64,000 bases of DNA from Halorussus limi. Lineage in GTDB: Archaea; Halobacteriota; Halobacteria; Halobacteriales; Haladaptataceae. Of the stretch, positions 31,303-41,624 are shown piece after piece. Under the pieces are notes generated by a model. The model had not been told where the DNA came from, did no database searches, and worked only from the letters and a program-made list of their open reading frames with translations. The translations under genes and the position numbers were made by a program. The stretch spans positions 1,426,001 through 1,490,000 of the forward strand of contig NZ_CP096659.1 in the NCBI RefSeq assembly GCF_023238205.1, read 5' to 3'. Every line of letters begins with the position of its first letter. Within the stretch, counting starts at the first letter, position 1.

Positions 31303-32799
31303 TCACTCCGTATCCAGCGGCGACCGAGCGTTGCCGTGGTCGACTGTGATAGTCTTCAACTGGGAGAGTTCCTCGATGGAGTGTTTTCCGCCGATACGAC
31401 CGCGACCGCTTCGCTTGCCGGTGTACCCACCGAACGGGGTATGAATCTCCCAGTAAGCGCTGTTGTCGTTGATGTTGACGATACCGGTCTCTACGTTGTC
31501 GGCGAAGTACTCGGCGAGTTCGAGGTTGCTGGTGAACACGCTGGACGTGAGGCCTAGTTCTATTTCGTTGGCGATTTCGACTGCTTCATCGTACGTGTCG
31601 AAACCGATGATTGGCGCGATGGGTCCGAACGACTCTTCCCAGTTGACGGCCATCTCCGTCGTCACACCCGACAGTACAGTCGGTTCGTAGTACAGGTCGG
31701 TGGGAAGGTCGTCCGCACGACCGCCTCCCGTGAGAACCGCCGCGCCGTTCTCACGCGCCTCGTCGATATGGCGGTCCATCTTCTCCGCGACGCCCTCGTT
31801 GTTCAGCGGGCCGATATCAGTCTCCGACTCGGTGGGGTCACCGAGTCGGAACTCTCGGGCCCGTTCGGCCATCCGTTCGGTGAACTCCTCCCGCACGTCC
31901 TCGTGGACCAGTACCCGCTCGCTCGCCGAACAAATCTGCCCTGCGTTGCTGAAGCAACCGAACGAGGTGGCCTCGACTGCGGCGTCGATATCGGCATCGT
32001 CGAGTACAATTACGGGTCCGTTTCCGCCGAGTTCGAGCAGGGTCGGTTTGGTTCCCGCCTTGCTCGCAATCTCCTCACCCGTCTCGGGACTCCCCGTGAA
32101 GCCGATGGCGTCGGTACCGTCGTTGATGACTACCTCGTCGCCGACGACCGGTCCCTCCCCGGTGACGAGGTTGAGCGCACCGTCAGGCAGACTGACGTCC
32201 GCGTCCGCGAAGGCCTCCAGAAGTTTCACCGCCACCACGGAGGTGCTCGGTGCTGGCACCCAGACCACGGCGTTACCGACCGCCAGTCCTGGCGCGAGGT
32301 ACTCCGCCGGGATGTTCAGCGGGTAGTTCCACGGCGTGATGACTCCCAGCACGCCGTGAGGCTTCCGAATCGTGTAGATACGCTTGTTCGGGTCCTCCGA
32401 AGGGATGACTTCGGTTTCGGCGCGCTTGACGTCCTCGGCGGCGTTCCGGAATTCCTTCGCGCAGAGTTCGACCTCCGTACGCGCCTCCTGTAGTGGTTTC
32501 CCTTGGTCGGCGGTCAGCCACTCGGCGAGGTGGTCGTGATTCGCCTCGATTGCGTCGGCCATTTCGTGACACAGTTCGGCGCGCTCGAAGTCGGTCATCG
32601 CTTCTAACTCGGGTTGCACTTCACGGGCGGCGTCGATAGCACGTTGGGCGTTTTCCCTCGTTCCCTTCGGCACCTCACCGAGCGACTCTCCAGTTGCAGG
32701 ATTCGTCGCGTCGAACGTCTCCCCTCCGACGCTGTTGGTCGGTTCGCCACCGACGAACATCGAGAACGCCTCCGTTGACGATTTCTCTCCCGTAGCCAT
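31303..32799 (-). CDS. NAD(P)-dependent aldehyde dehydrogenase
   Basis: The protein has 498 residues. The family motifs are all present: TPWNYPLN (catalytic Asn), GFTGSPETGEEI (cofactor loop), LLELGGNGPVIV (general-base Glu) and FSNAGQICSASER with the nucleophile Cys. It oxidises an aldehyde to the acid, possibly a sugar-derived semialdehyde or glycolaldehyde, given the sugar-type ABC importer upstream; the substrate cannot be fixed. The ATG at 32799 is chosen over GTG 32814 because a TATA box lies 26 bases before it. Confidence 0.9.
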   Translation of the reverse strand: MATGEKSSTEAFSMFVGGEPTNSVGGETFDATNPATGESLGEVPKGTRENAQRAIDAAREVQPELEAMTDFERAELCHEMADAIEANHDHLAEWLTADQGKPLQEARTEVELCAKEFRNAAEDVKRAETEVIPSEDPNKRIYTIRKPHGVLGVITPWNYPLNIPAEYLAPGLAVGNAVVWVPAPSTSVVAVKLLEAFADADVSLPDGALNLVTGEGPVVGDEVVINDGTDAIGFTGSPETGEEIASKAGTKPTLLELGGNGPVIVLDDADIDAAVEATSFGCFSNAGQICSASERVLVHEDVREEFTERMAERAREFRLGDPTESETDIGPLNNEGVAEKMDRHIDEARENGAAVLTGGGRADDLPTDLYYEPTVLSGVTTEMAVNWEESFGPIAPIIGFDTYDEAVEIANEIELGLTSSVFTSNLELAEYFADNVETGIVNINDNSAYWEIHTPFGGYTGKRSGRGRIGGKHSIEELSQLKTITVDHGNARSPLDTE

Positions 32800-32820
32800 G
32801 GTGGTTGTTGACACTTACAA

Positions 32821-32829
32821 CAGTATAAG
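32821..32829 (-). promoter_or_regulatory. TATA element of the aldehyde dehydrogenase gene
   Basis: The minus strand reads CTTATACTG, centred 26 bases before the ATG at 32799. It suggests a promoter separate from that of the ABC transporter genes upstream. Confidence 0.55.
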
Positions 32830-32885
32830 ACTCCGGGTGACGACGCAGTCGAAAGACCCGGACCCGGTCGTCGACTCGGAACGAG

Positions 32886-33731
32886 TTACGCACGACTGCC
32901 GGTCGTGATGAGTTCGGTCACGGTCTCTCTGTCCGTCTCGTCGGGGTCCACCACGTCGACGAGTCGTCCCCGATACATCACCGCGATACGGTCGGCGAGG
33001 TCGAACACGTCTTCGAGGCTGTGACTGACGACGACTTGGGTGTGGCCCTCGGCCTGTAACTGGCGCATCGTCTCGTGGACGAGTTCCGTGCCCGCGACTG
33101 ACAGGGCACTCGTCGGTTCGTCCAAGACGAAGACGTCAGGGTCGAACGAGAGCGCCCGCCCGATTGCGACGAGTTGGCGCTGGCCGCCCGAGAGGAACAC
33201 GACCTCGGTATCGGGTCGGATGTCCTGATTCAGGAAGTCGAGTATCTCCCGCGTGTTCTCGTAGGTTCGCTCCCAGTCGATGACACCGAACGGACCGACC
33301 GAGACCCGTTTCGGGAACTTCCCGACGTGGATGTTGGTCGCGATGTCGAGGTCGTTCATCAGCGCGAGGTCCTGATACACCGTCTCGATGCCGCGTTCGC
33401 GGGCCTCACTCGGATTCGAGAACCGGACCGGTTCGCCGTCGTAGACGACGCGGCCTTCGGTCGGCCGATGGACGCCCGAGATCATGCCAGTCAGCGTGGA
33501 CTTCCCAGCGCCGTTATCGCCGACGAGCGCTAAAATCTCTTCTTCGTACACCGAGAGCGTCACGTCCTCGACGGCGACGACCCGCCCGAACTGCTTGGTG
33601 ACGCTCTCCAGTCGAATCATTTCGGCGGACTCTTCGTCGATTTCGTCGGTCGCGACGGCATCGGTCGCGGAGTCCCCCGACGGTACGTTCGCGGAGTCGG
33701 TCGACGGGGTGTCTGGTTGTTCACCGTCCAT
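32886..33731 (-). CDS. ABC transporter ATP-binding protein, sugar type
   Basis: The protein has 281 residues with one nucleotide-binding domain, unlike the fused double domain of RbsA/XylG. After a polar N-terminal tail (1-38) come Walker A GDNGAGKST, the Q-loop (VYQDLALM), signature LSGGQRQ, Walker B VFVLDEPTS and the switch His in VVSHSLEDV. It energises import with the adjacent permease, two copies probably forming a homodimer as in FrcA-type systems. Its ATG (33731) lies inside the permease end, an 11-base overlap. Confidence 0.9.
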   Translation of the reverse strand: MDGEQPDTPSTDSANVPSGDSATDAVATDEIDEESAEMIRLESVTKQFGRVVAVEDVTLSVYEEEILALVGDNGAGKSTLTGMISGVHRPTEGRVVYDGEPVRFSNPSEARERGIETVYQDLALMNDLDIATNIHVGKFPKRVSVGPFGVIDWERTYENTREILDFLNQDIRPDTEVVFLSGGQRQLVAIGRALSFDPDVFVLDEPTSALSVAGTELVHETMRQLQAEGHTQVVVSHSLEDVFDLADRIAVMYRGRLVDVVDPDETDRETVTELITTGSRA

Positions 33732-34740
33732 AGTCACTTGCTTCCACCTGTCTGGAGAGGATGCGCTCGCGGAGGCGTCGTCGGGAACTGTACACCAGTA
33801 TCGCCGCCAGCAGGACCAGTCCGTTGACCAGCGTCACCTGCTCGGGTGGCGTCCCGCTGATGTTCAGCGCGGCCTGTATCAGGCCCAGAAGGAGCACGCC
33901 ACCGAGCGCGCCCGTGACCTTGCCTCGGCCGCCGTACAGGCTAACGCCACCGATGACCGCGGCCGCGAATGCCGGGAAGACGAGTTCGTCGCCTATCGTC
34001 GGCGGGACGACGTTGATGAATCCCGTCAGCATCAGCCCTCCCGCCGCGGACAACACCCCGCTAATCGCGTACACCGCGATGACGACCCTGTCGGTGTCGA
34101 TACCGACGGCGCGGGCCGACTCGTCGTCGCTTCCGACCGCGTACACCGCCTGTCCGAAGGGAGTGTACTTCATCACGAAGCCGACGAGTACGAACGTCAA
34201 GAAGAGCAGGCCGACCGATATTCGCGGTGAGTTACCGATGTTGGTGTACCCGTCGGGCAGTCCGGTGACAGTGATGGTACTGAGCGTGAGCTTCGCTCCC
34301 TGCAGGATGATAAGGAACGCGAGGGTCTGGAGGAAGGGGTTGATGCCGACTTTGCTTATCATCACCCCGTTCGTCACCCCGATGACGAGACCAATCGAGA
34401 GGATGACGGCTACGCCGAGCAAGGGATTCGAGACGAGATTCCACTGGTTGGCGGAGACGACCAGTCCCGCGAGCATCGCCGAGAATCCCGCAATCGACCC
34501 GACGGAGAGGTCGAAGTTACCCGAGACGAGACAGACCGCCTCCGCGAGCGCGACGAACCCCAGTCCTACCGAACCGTGCAGGATGAACTGGATAGACCGG
34601 AGGTTCGTGAACGTCTGTGGTACCACCACCCAGACGGCGAGTGTCATCAGCAACAGAATCGGCCAGATCATGTTGTCCAACAGGCTCAGCAAGAGGTCGT
34701 CGACCTCGACTGACTCAGGGACGTAATCAGCAGTCGCCAT
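33721..34740 (-). CDS. ABC transporter permease, RbsC/BPD_transp_2 type
   Basis: The protein has 339 residues with about ten membrane helices. Family features are the GNFDLSVGSIAGFSAMLAG segment, NPFLQTLAFLIILQG, the coupling helix YAVGSDDESARAVGID and FAAAVIGGVSLYGGRGKVTG. It forms the membrane channel of a carbohydrate or autoinducer-type importer. The start at 34740 (MATADYVPESVE) is chosen because the long upstream extension lies over the binding-protein gene in another frame. Confidence 0.9.
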   Translation of the reverse strand: MATADYVPESVEVDDLLLSLLDNMIWPILLLMTLAVWVVVPQTFTNLRSIQFILHGSVGLGFVALAEAVCLVSGNFDLSVGSIAGFSAMLAGLVVSANQWNLVSNPLLGVAVILSIGLVIGVTNGVMISKVGINPFLQTLAFLIILQGAKLTLSTITVTGLPDGYTNIGNSPRISVGLLFLTFVLVGFVMKYTPFGQAVYAVGSDDESARAVGIDTDRVVIAVYAISGVLSAAGGLMLTGFINVVPPTIGDELVFPAFAAAVIGGVSLYGGRGKVTGALGGVLLLGLIQAALNISGTPPEQVTLVNGLVLLAAILVYSSRRRLRERILSRQVEASDYGR

Positions 34741-34757
34741 GAGCGGATTGGAGGGGT

Positions 34758-35984
34758 TCAGTTCTCCACCGACTCGCCCGGACTCCAGATGTTCCCCCAG
34801 AGGTACGGTGCGTCGGCGTTCTCTTCGGTTATCACGACGTGGTCGGTGACGAACTGGCGGTGGCCGAGGGCTTCGCCGACGGTTGCGGGCGACCAGATCG
34901 GTTCCTGCCATAGCTCCACGCCTTTGTGCATGGCCGGGTCGATGGTAATCGACGCTTGTTGTTGGGTTGCGGCGGTCGTCGTCGCGTTCGCGGTTGTCGT
35001 CTCCCTGTCGGCACCCTTTCCCGAGACGACCGTCGACCCCACGTCCGGCAGAACGTCTTCGCCCTGGTTGACGACTCGTTCGAGCCACGCGAACGCCAAC
35101 GGCGCGTAGAAGTAGTTCGGTTGATCGACCGCACCGTCGATGAACCCGTTCTTGATCGCCTCGTGGGTATTTTTCGACCCGTCGAGTTGCGTCATCACGA
35201 CGTGCCCGTCTTCTCCGCGCGGGGCCGTGGCACCCATCTCTCGGAGTGCCGAGAGCGCACCTAAACTCATTCCGAAGTTCGCCGAGTAGACGCCGTCCGG
35301 CACCTCGTTGGCGTTGACCCACTCCTGAACGCGCTGCTTGGCAGTCGAGCGAACCCAGTCGCCAACGACCGTGCCCGCGACTTCGAATCCCTCAGTTTGT
35401 TCTATCGTATTGACGAACGGTTCGTGGCGTAGCCGGGCGATGTCCCGTCCCGGCGGAGCACGCACTTCGAGAAGGGTGTACTGATCCTGATCGGGCTTCT
35501 GCTCGCGCAAGTTGCTAATCAGCATCTCGGTGGCCCGTTGCGTCGCCCGTTCGTCGTTCCAGGAGATGTGCATCAGGTCTGCTGGCGTCGCGGCGTCAAT
35601 GTCACACGTGATTACCGGAACGCCCGCGTTCGCGGCCTCTTCGACGACCGAGGCGATTGCCTCCGAGTTGAACGGGATGAGGACGATTCCGTCGTACCCT
35701 TGGTTCACCATTTGGCGGATGTCGCTAATCTGCTTCTGGGACTCGCCACCGGTGGGGAAGAGATTGAAGTCGTAGCCCTGATCCTGTGCGTAGAACTGAC
35801 CGCCTTCGACCAGCGCGGTCACCCATGCTCCCGACGTGAAGTGTGTCGAAAGACCGAACTGGAGTGAATCCTCCTGGCGGAGGTATCCGGTCGTGCCGAG
35901 CGCACCGAGTGCCATCGAACCGCCGAGCGCTCGGAGGTACGATCGCCGTCCTACCGTCCCACCCCGTGTGTCATTTGGAACCAT
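34758..35984 (-). CDS. Periplasmic-type sugar-binding protein, Tat-exported
   Basis: The protein has 408 residues. RRSYLRALGGSMALGALG near residues 13-30 is a twin-arginine signal. The mature part fits the type 1 periplasmic-binding fold (peripla_BP_4): FGLSTHFTSGAWVTALVEGG, GYDGIVLIPFNSEAI, VPVITCDIDA, DGVYSANFGMSLGAL. A Thr-rich linker at about 328-345 is unusual. No lipobox cysteine follows the signal, so it may be free or held by charge. First gene of the transporter operon; TATA at 36007-36017 fits a leaderless start. Confidence 0.9.
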   Translation of the reverse strand: MVPNDTRGGTVGRRSYLRALGGSMALGALGTTGYLRQEDSLQFGLSTHFTSGAWVTALVEGGQFYAQDQGYDFNLFPTGGESQKQISDIRQMVNQGYDGIVLIPFNSEAIASVVEEAANAGVPVITCDIDAATPADLMHISWNDERATQRATEMLISNLREQKPDQDQYTLLEVRAPPGRDIARLRHEPFVNTIEQTEGFEVAGTVVGDWVRSTAKQRVQEWVNANEVPDGVYSANFGMSLGALSALREMGATAPRGEDGHVVMTQLDGSKNTHEAIKNGFIDGAVDQPNYFYAPLAFAWLERVVNQGEDVLPDVGSTVVSGKGADRETTTANATTTAATQQQASITIDPAMHKGVELWQEPIWSPATVGEALGHRQFVTDHVVITEENADAPYLWGNIWSPGESVEN

Positions 35985-36006
35985 GAACCACGGATACTAC
36001 TCTTCA

Positions 36007-36017
36007 TATTTTATAGT
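36007..36017 (-). promoter_or_regulatory. TATA element of the ABC transporter operon
   Basis: The minus strand reads ACTATAAAATA, 23-33 bases before the ATG at 35984, the standard spacing for a leaderless transcript. Confidence 0.65.
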
Positions 36018-36706
36018 TAATTCTCAGAGACGCAAGAAGGAGACCGTAATTCAACCTGACGAGAACGTTGAACCGTCTACGATTTGTTAGGCTGAATAAC
36101 TGGATTAGAGGCTGTTTTAGGCTAGAATCCCTAGTTCACGGCAGCTATCCTGAGGGACTCTCGTTCCACGAACACGTGTCGGGACGCTACGCTTCAGCGG
36201 TTTAGCCACCAATCAACAGCTAGCTGACACCCCCGCTGTTCTGGATACTCCCCGAGCAGTCCCATTCTGCCTGCAAATTCACACGTTCTGCTCTTTCTGA
36301 ATTCTTCAGCCTCCGAACCGGCCTGATACACCGCTCGGTACTCGACGGTGGGCGTTCTACTAGCGACTATTGAGAACACGTAGTCGACGCTGGCAGTTCG
36401 GGACCGCGATAGCCACCGCTCTTGGTTGTAGAACAGACGGGGTAGGTCAACCGGCGAAACCGCGCGTGGAAACCACGCGGGCTGAAAGGTAACCCGCTGA
36501 CCGTGCCGCCTACGTATCCATTCCCGTCATCGACACAAAACACCTCCGATACGCAGATTAGCCGCGGCCGGCGTTTCGGGCCACACCGTTTCGTAATCGA
36601 CAGTCGTGCTACCCGAACCGACCGCGCCGAGAACAGTCAGCTAACCTCGTCGAACTCTCCGTCGGTGATAGGGACGAGTCTTCCGGCGATGTAGCGCGCG
36701 AATTCT
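36018..36706. other. Gene-free stretch between transporter and histidine kinase
   Basis: I see no secure gene. A minus-strand frame ending at 36194 stays open for about 107 codons but has no start codon except an internal GTG at 36379 and no recognisable motif, so it may be a decayed gene. Two adjoining hairpins, CGCGTGG-AAA-CCACGCG near 36463-36479 and GCGGG/CCCGC just after, form a compact structure on the scale of an IS end or small RNA. Confidence 0.4.
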
Positions 36707-39352
36707 TCAGGTCCGTTGCGGGTCTCGGTCGGTGCTCGTGAACTCGAACCGGGCCCCGCCGGCCTCGCTCTCGGTCACCGAACACGTCCAGTCGTACACC
36801 TCGGCGAGTTCGCGAACGAACGCCAGCCCTAACCCGGTCCCCTCTTGCTCGGCCGTCGTGTACCCCGCTTGGAACACCGTGTCTCGGTCCTCGGCCGGAA
36901 CGCCCGGACCGTCGTCCGCCACGTAGAACCCGTCGCCGGTCGGGATATCGCCGACGGTGATGGTTACGTCCCGGCCGCCGTGTTTGACCGCGTTTTCGAG
37001 GAGGTTGCGGAACAGGTGCTGGACGTACGTCTCGTCGGCCTGTATCGTCCGGTCGACCCCGATTTCGAGCGTCGCCTCGGGTGCGTCCACGTCGTCCCAC
37101 GCCTCGCGGGCCGCGTCCGCGAGTTCGACCGGGGTTCGCTCGCCCACCGCGTCGCTGCCTCGCGTCAGCACCAGCATCACGTCTATCATGGACTCGATGC
37201 GGTCGAACGCCTCGGTGACGTACTCGACCGCCTCGGCGTCCGCGTCGTCGGGTAACTGCTGGCTGTATATCTGGCCGATGGTGACGGGGTTGCGCAACTC
37301 GTGGGCGAGCATGCTCGCGAACTTGTCGAGACGCTCGGTCCGCTCTTCGAGTTCGCGTTCGCGTTCGACCTGCTCGGTGATGTCTTGGACGAAACTCAGT
37401 CCGGCGAAAACCTCCCCGTCCGCGTCGCGAAGCGGCGCCGCCCACACCTGCCAGTTGCGACCGGCGAACTCGGTCGTCGTCTTGCCGGTTTCGCCCTCCT
37501 CGACGGCGGCCCGAAACATCGGTTCGAGTTCCCCGGCCGTCTCCGTCGGGAAGACTTCGGGTATCCGATTGCCCTCTAGACGCTCGGCGGTCGGTAGCGT
37601 ATCGCCCAAGACGCTTCCCTCGGTCAGGGTGAGCCGAAGACTGCGGTCGTACACCCCGACCGCACCGTTCGGGAAGTTCTCGGCGAGCGTCCGATATCGT
37701 CGCTCCGACTCCTCGAGGGCTCGTTCGCGCTGTTTACGTTCGGTGATGTCGCTCGCCATTCCGATCCACTCGTCGATTTCACCGTCCTCGTTCAGCATCG
37801 GTACCGCTCGCGAGAACGTCCAGCCGACGCCTCCGTCGTCCCGCTCCACCCTGTGTTCCAACTCGAAGATGCTCTTGGTCCGAATCGCTTCGTCGATGGC
37901 CTCCGCGACCCGCGGCCGATCGTCCGGATGAATGTACTTCTCGACCCAGTCGCTGGTCGATTCGTCCGTGTCAGTGAGAAACTCCTTGCCTTCGAGTTCG
38001 TGCATCTCGCTCCAATCGGGGCTCATGCGATACACCACGTCCGAACTCGCGGTGACCAGCGCGCGGAATCGCCTTTCGCTCTCCTTGTGCGCTTCTTCCG
38101 CCCGCTTGCGTTCCGTGACGTCGCGTGTCGTCCCGGCGATGGCTTCGACTTCGCCGTCGTCGTCGAGCACTGGTGCGAAGATGTAGTCGTAGACGCGGCG
38201 ACCGTGTTCGGCGTGCGGGAACGTGACCTCGCCGCGAACGGGCTCTTTCGTCTCGATGACCTCGTCGATTTCGCGCTCGTGCATCTCCGCGTGCCACGGC
38301 TCGTAGCCGATTTCTCGCAGCGTCTTCCCGATGGACTCCTCGCGGGTCTGGCCCCACATCTCCAGTACTGCGTCGTTGGCGAACGTGAAGCGGTAGTCGA
38401 GGTCGAAGGCGTAGATGAGGTCGGGCGTGCTGGAGATGATGGTCTCGTAGAGTCGCTCTTGCTGTTCGGCCTCGGCGGTCACTCTCTTCAGCTCTGCCTC
38501 CGCTTCCTTGCGTTCGGTGATGTCGCCAGTAGCGCCGTTCACCCGGAGTGTTTCGCCGTCACCGCGTTCGACCGCTCCGCGGGACGTCACCCACCGCGCG
38601 TCGCCGTCCGCGTCGGTGACGCGGTACTCGGTCTCGAACTCGCCCGTCTCCTCGACCGCTTCGTCGAGTCGTTTCCGCACTCGTTTTCGGTCTCCCTCGT
38701 GAATCGAGTCGAAGAACTCCTCTATCGGGACGCCCGTCTCGGCCTCCGCCGGGTCCATGCCGTGCAGTTCGGGGAGACGTTCGTCCGCAGTCACGACGTT
38801 TTCTCGAACGTCCCACGTCCACGTGCCGACCGACCCGATGGACGCGGCAACTTCGGGTCGGGACTCCGTCCGGCGAGATTCCCGCTCTGATTCGCTCGAC
38901 TGCGTGCGATTGGGACGCCGGTCCGATTCGCCGAGTCGCTCGCCCGTTCGTCTGCGGTCGGTGGTCTCGTGAACGACGCCGACGGCTCCCTGCACCGTCC
39001 CGTCCGCTTCGAGCGGCGTCATTCGCACTTCACAGCGAACTCGGTCTCCCTCCGCGGTCCGGACGGGAAGTTCGAGTCGTTCGCTGTCGTCGGTGGGGGT
39101 AGTGAGAACTCGTTCCGTAGCCGAACTGCCGTCGCCGAGAAGTAGCGAGACGTGTTCGCCGAGCAACTCCTCGCGTCCGTACCCCGTTAACTCGACGATA
39201 CCGTCGTTGACCGCGACGAATCGGCCCTCGGCGTCCAGTTGGTAGATTCCGCCGTCGATAGCATTCACGAGCGTCCGATAACGCCGGAGGGCCTCGGTGT
39301 CGTCGGTGTCTCCCCAGAACACCGTCTCCGAGGTCTCCGCTCGTTCATTCAT
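36707..39352 (-). CDS. Multi-PAS sensor histidine kinase
   Basis: The protein has 881 residues. About five PAS/PAC modules fill residues 20-665; repeated cues are DGGIYQLDAEGRFVAVNDG, TPDLIYAFDLDYRFTFAND and the PAC ends DITERK. HisKA follows with His684 in HELRNPVTIG, and the HATPase has N783LLEN, DDGPGVP and GTGLGLAFV. No transmembrane segment is seen, so it is a cytosolic sensor. The ATG at 39352 is chosen because GACTTATCC lies 25 bases upstream. No response regulator is adjacent. Confidence 0.9.
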   Translation of the reverse strand: MNERAETSETVFWGDTDDTEALRRYRTLVNAIDGGIYQLDAEGRFVAVNDGIVELTGYGREELLGEHVSLLLGDGSSATERVLTTPTDDSERLELPVRTAEGDRVRCEVRMTPLEADGTVQGAVGVVHETTDRRRTGERLGESDRRPNRTQSSESERESRRTESRPEVAASIGSVGTWTWDVRENVVTADERLPELHGMDPAEAETGVPIEEFFDSIHEGDRKRVRKRLDEAVEETGEFETEYRVTDADGDARWVTSRGAVERGDGETLRVNGATGDITERKEAEAELKRVTAEAEQQERLYETIISSTPDLIYAFDLDYRFTFANDAVLEMWGQTREESIGKTLREIGYEPWHAEMHEREIDEVIETKEPVRGEVTFPHAEHGRRVYDYIFAPVLDDDGEVEAIAGTTRDVTERKRAEEAHKESERRFRALVTASSDVVYRMSPDWSEMHELEGKEFLTDTDESTSDWVEKYIHPDDRPRVAEAIDEAIRTKSIFELEHRVERDDGGVGWTFSRAVPMLNEDGEIDEWIGMASDITERKQRERALEESERRYRTLAENFPNGAVGVYDRSLRLTLTEGSVLGDTLPTAERLEGNRIPEVFPTETAGELEPMFRAAVEEGETGKTTTEFAGRNWQVWAAPLRDADGEVFAGLSFVQDITEQVERERELEERTERLDKFASMLAHELRNPVTIGQIYSQQLPDDADAEAVEYVTEAFDRIESMIDVMLVLTRGSDAVGERTPVELADAAREAWDDVDAPEATLEIGVDRTIQADETYVQHLFRNLLENAVKHGGRDVTITVGDIPTGDGFYVADDGPGVPAEDRDTVFQAGYTTAEQEGTGLGLAFVRELAEVYDWTCSVTESEAGGARFEFTSTDRDPQRT

Positions 39353-39526
39353 ACGCGCAGTAGTGTGGTACGTAGGATAAGTCTTCATATGGTCGGCATT
39401 CTTGGAGGACCGCCGTCCATCGAGCGCGCTACCAGAGTAGGCTCTCCGAGTCGCCCGCGCTCGTCCACTTTCACTTTCAGTCCGTTTACGAAACTTCTTA
39501 CAGGGTGAGGAACGAAGAGTGGTTGA

Positions 39527-41623
39527 ATGGCTCGCGCGGAGAATACGGAGCTTATCGACAACTTCGAGCAGTTCTACCGGCGGTACTACAGCGACGAGAT
39601 CGGCCGACTCGCGCAGAACTACCCGAACGAACAGCGGTCGCTGCACATCGACTGGACCGACCTCTATCGCTACGACTCGGACCTCGCGGACGACTTCCTC
39701 TCGCAACCCGAACAGCTACGCGAGTACGCCGAGGAAGCCCTGCGCCTCTACGACCTCCCCGTCGACGTGAGTCTCGGGCAGGCCCACGTCCGCGTCGAGA
39801 ATCTGGACCAGATAACCGACATCCGGGAGATTCGCGCCCGGCACGTCAACACGATGGTCAGCGTCCAGGGCATCGTCCGGAAGGCGACCAACGTCCGACC
39901 GAAGATTCAGGAGGCCGCCTTCGAGTGCCAGCGCTGCGGAACGCTGACCTACATCCCCCAGAGCGGCGGCGACTTCCAAGAACCCCACGAGTGTCAGGGC
40001 TGTGAGCGACAGGGACCGTTCCAGATAAACTTCGACCAGTCGGAGTTCGTCGACTCCCAGAAGATACGCGTACAGGAGAGTCCGGAGGGTCTCCGGGGCG
40101 GCGAGACGCCCCAGAGCCTCGACGTTCACATCGAGGACGACATCACCGGCGAGGTGACGCCGGGCGACCACGTCACGGTCACGGGCATCCTCCACCTCGA
40201 ACAGCAGGGGAGCGGACAGGACAAGTCCGCCGTCTTCGACGTGTACATGGACGGCATCTCGGTGACCATCGAGGACGAGGAGTTCGAGGACATGGACATC
40301 ACCGACGAGGACAAGCGCGAAATCGTCGAACTCTCCCAAGAGGAAGACATCTACGACCAGATGGTCTCCTCGATGGCGCCGGCAATCTACGGCTACGAGG
40401 AGGAGAAGCTGGCGATGATTCTCCAACTGTTCTCGGGCGTGACGAAGCATCTCCCCGACGAATCCCGGATTCGCGGCGACCTACACATGCTCCTCATCGG
40501 GGACCCCGGTACGGGTAAGTCCCAGATGATTTCGTACGTCCAGAACATCGCGCCCCGCTCGGTCTACACCTCCGGCAAGGGTTCCTCGTCCGCCGGTCTC
40601 ACGGCCGCGGCGGTCCGCGACGACTTCGGCGACGGCCAGCAGTGGACGCTGGAGGCCGGTGCGCTCGTCCTCGCCGACAAGGGCATCGCGGCGGTGGACG
40701 AACTGGACAAGATGGACCCCTCGGACCGCTCTGCGATGCACGAGGGACTCGAACAGCAGAAGATTTCGGTCTCGAAGGCGGGCATCAACGCCACGCTCAA
40801 GTCCCGGTGTTCGCTGCTCGGCGCGGCCAACCCCAAGTACGGCCGCTTCGACCAGTACGAACCCATCGGCGAGCAGATAGACCTCGAACCCGCGCTCATC
40901 TCCCGGTTCGACCTCATCTTCACCGTCACCGACCAACCCGACGAGGAACACGACAAGCGACTCGCCGAACACATCATCCAGACCAACTACGCGGGGCAGT
41001 TGAACACCCAGCGGACGGAGATGAGCGCGCCGAACATCACCGAGGAAGAGGTCAACAGCCAGACCGAGGAGGTCGCGCCGGCCATCGAGGCCGACCTCCT
41101 GCGCAAGTACATCGCCTACGCCAAGCGCAACTGCTTCCCGACGATGACCGAGGAGGCAAAGCGGACCATCGAGGACTTCTACGTGGACCTCCGGACGAAG
41201 GGGGCCGACGAGGACGCGCCCGTGCCGGTCACGGCCCGGAAACTGGAGGCGATGGTCCGTCTCGCGGAGGCCAGCGCGCGCGTCCGCCTCTCCGACGAGG
41301 TCGAAATCGAGGACGCCGAGCGCGCGGTCGAGATTACCCGCTCGTGTCTACAGGACATCGGCGTGGACCCCGAGACCGGTCAGTTCGACGCCGACGTGGT
41401 CGAGACGGGCACCTCGAAGTCCCAGCGCGACCGCATCAAGAACATCAAACAGCTAATCGCCGACATCGAGGAGGAGTACGACGACGGTGCGCCGGTAGAC
41501 GTGGTTTTGGACCGCGCCGAGGAAATCGGGATGGACCACTCGAAGGCCGAGCACGAGATAGACAAACTGAAACAGAAGGGCGAGGTGTACGAACCCTCGA
41601 CCGACCACCTGCGGACGACCTGA
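39527..41623 (+). CDS. mcm: Replicative DNA helicase MCM
   Basis: The protein has 698 residues. It has the N-terminal MCM domain with a zinc site at Cys134, 137, 156 and 159, Walker A GDPGTGKS (325-332), Walker B with VDELDK, the arginine finger in LISRFDLIF, and a C-terminal winged helix (about 620-695). It is the hexameric 3'-5' helicase of the archaeal replication fork. No intein is present, though inteins are common in haloarchaeal mcm genes. The gene downstream starts 1 base after its stop. Confidence 0.96.
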   Translation: MARAENTELIDNFEQFYRRYYSDEIGRLAQNYPNEQRSLHIDWTDLYRYDSDLADDFLSQPEQLREYAEEALRLYDLPVDVSLGQAHVRVENLDQITDIREIRARHVNTMVSVQGIVRKATNVRPKIQEAAFECQRCGTLTYIPQSGGDFQEPHECQGCERQGPFQINFDQSEFVDSQKIRVQESPEGLRGGETPQSLDVHIEDDITGEVTPGDHVTVTGILHLEQQGSGQDKSAVFDVYMDGISVTIEDEEFEDMDITDEDKREIVELSQEEDIYDQMVSSMAPAIYGYEEEKLAMILQLFSGVTKHLPDESRIRGDLHMLLIGDPGTGKSQMISYVQNIAPRSVYTSGKGSSSAGLTAAAVRDDFGDGQQWTLEAGALVLADKGIAAVDELDKMDPSDRSAMHEGLEQQKISVSKAGINATLKSRCSLLGAANPKYGRFDQYEPIGEQIDLEPALISRFDLIFTVTDQPDEEHDKRLAEHIIQTNYAGQLNTQRTEMSAPNITEEEVNSQTEEVAPAIEADLLRKYIAYAKRNCFPTMTEEAKRTIEDFYVDLRTKGADEDAPVPVTARKLEAMVRLAEASARVRLSDEVEIEDAERAVEITRSCLQDIGVDPETGQFDADVVETGTSKSQRDRIKNIKQLIADIEEEYDDGAPVDVVLDRAEEIGMDHSKAEHEIDKLKQKGEVYEPSTDHLRTT

Positions 41624-41624
41624 G

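Noticed and set aside
36194-36379. 61-residue minus-strand gene in the gap before the histidine kinase
   Set aside because: The frame stays open about 46 codons farther upstream without a start, and no motif is recognisable. It is more likely a decayed remnant than a gene.
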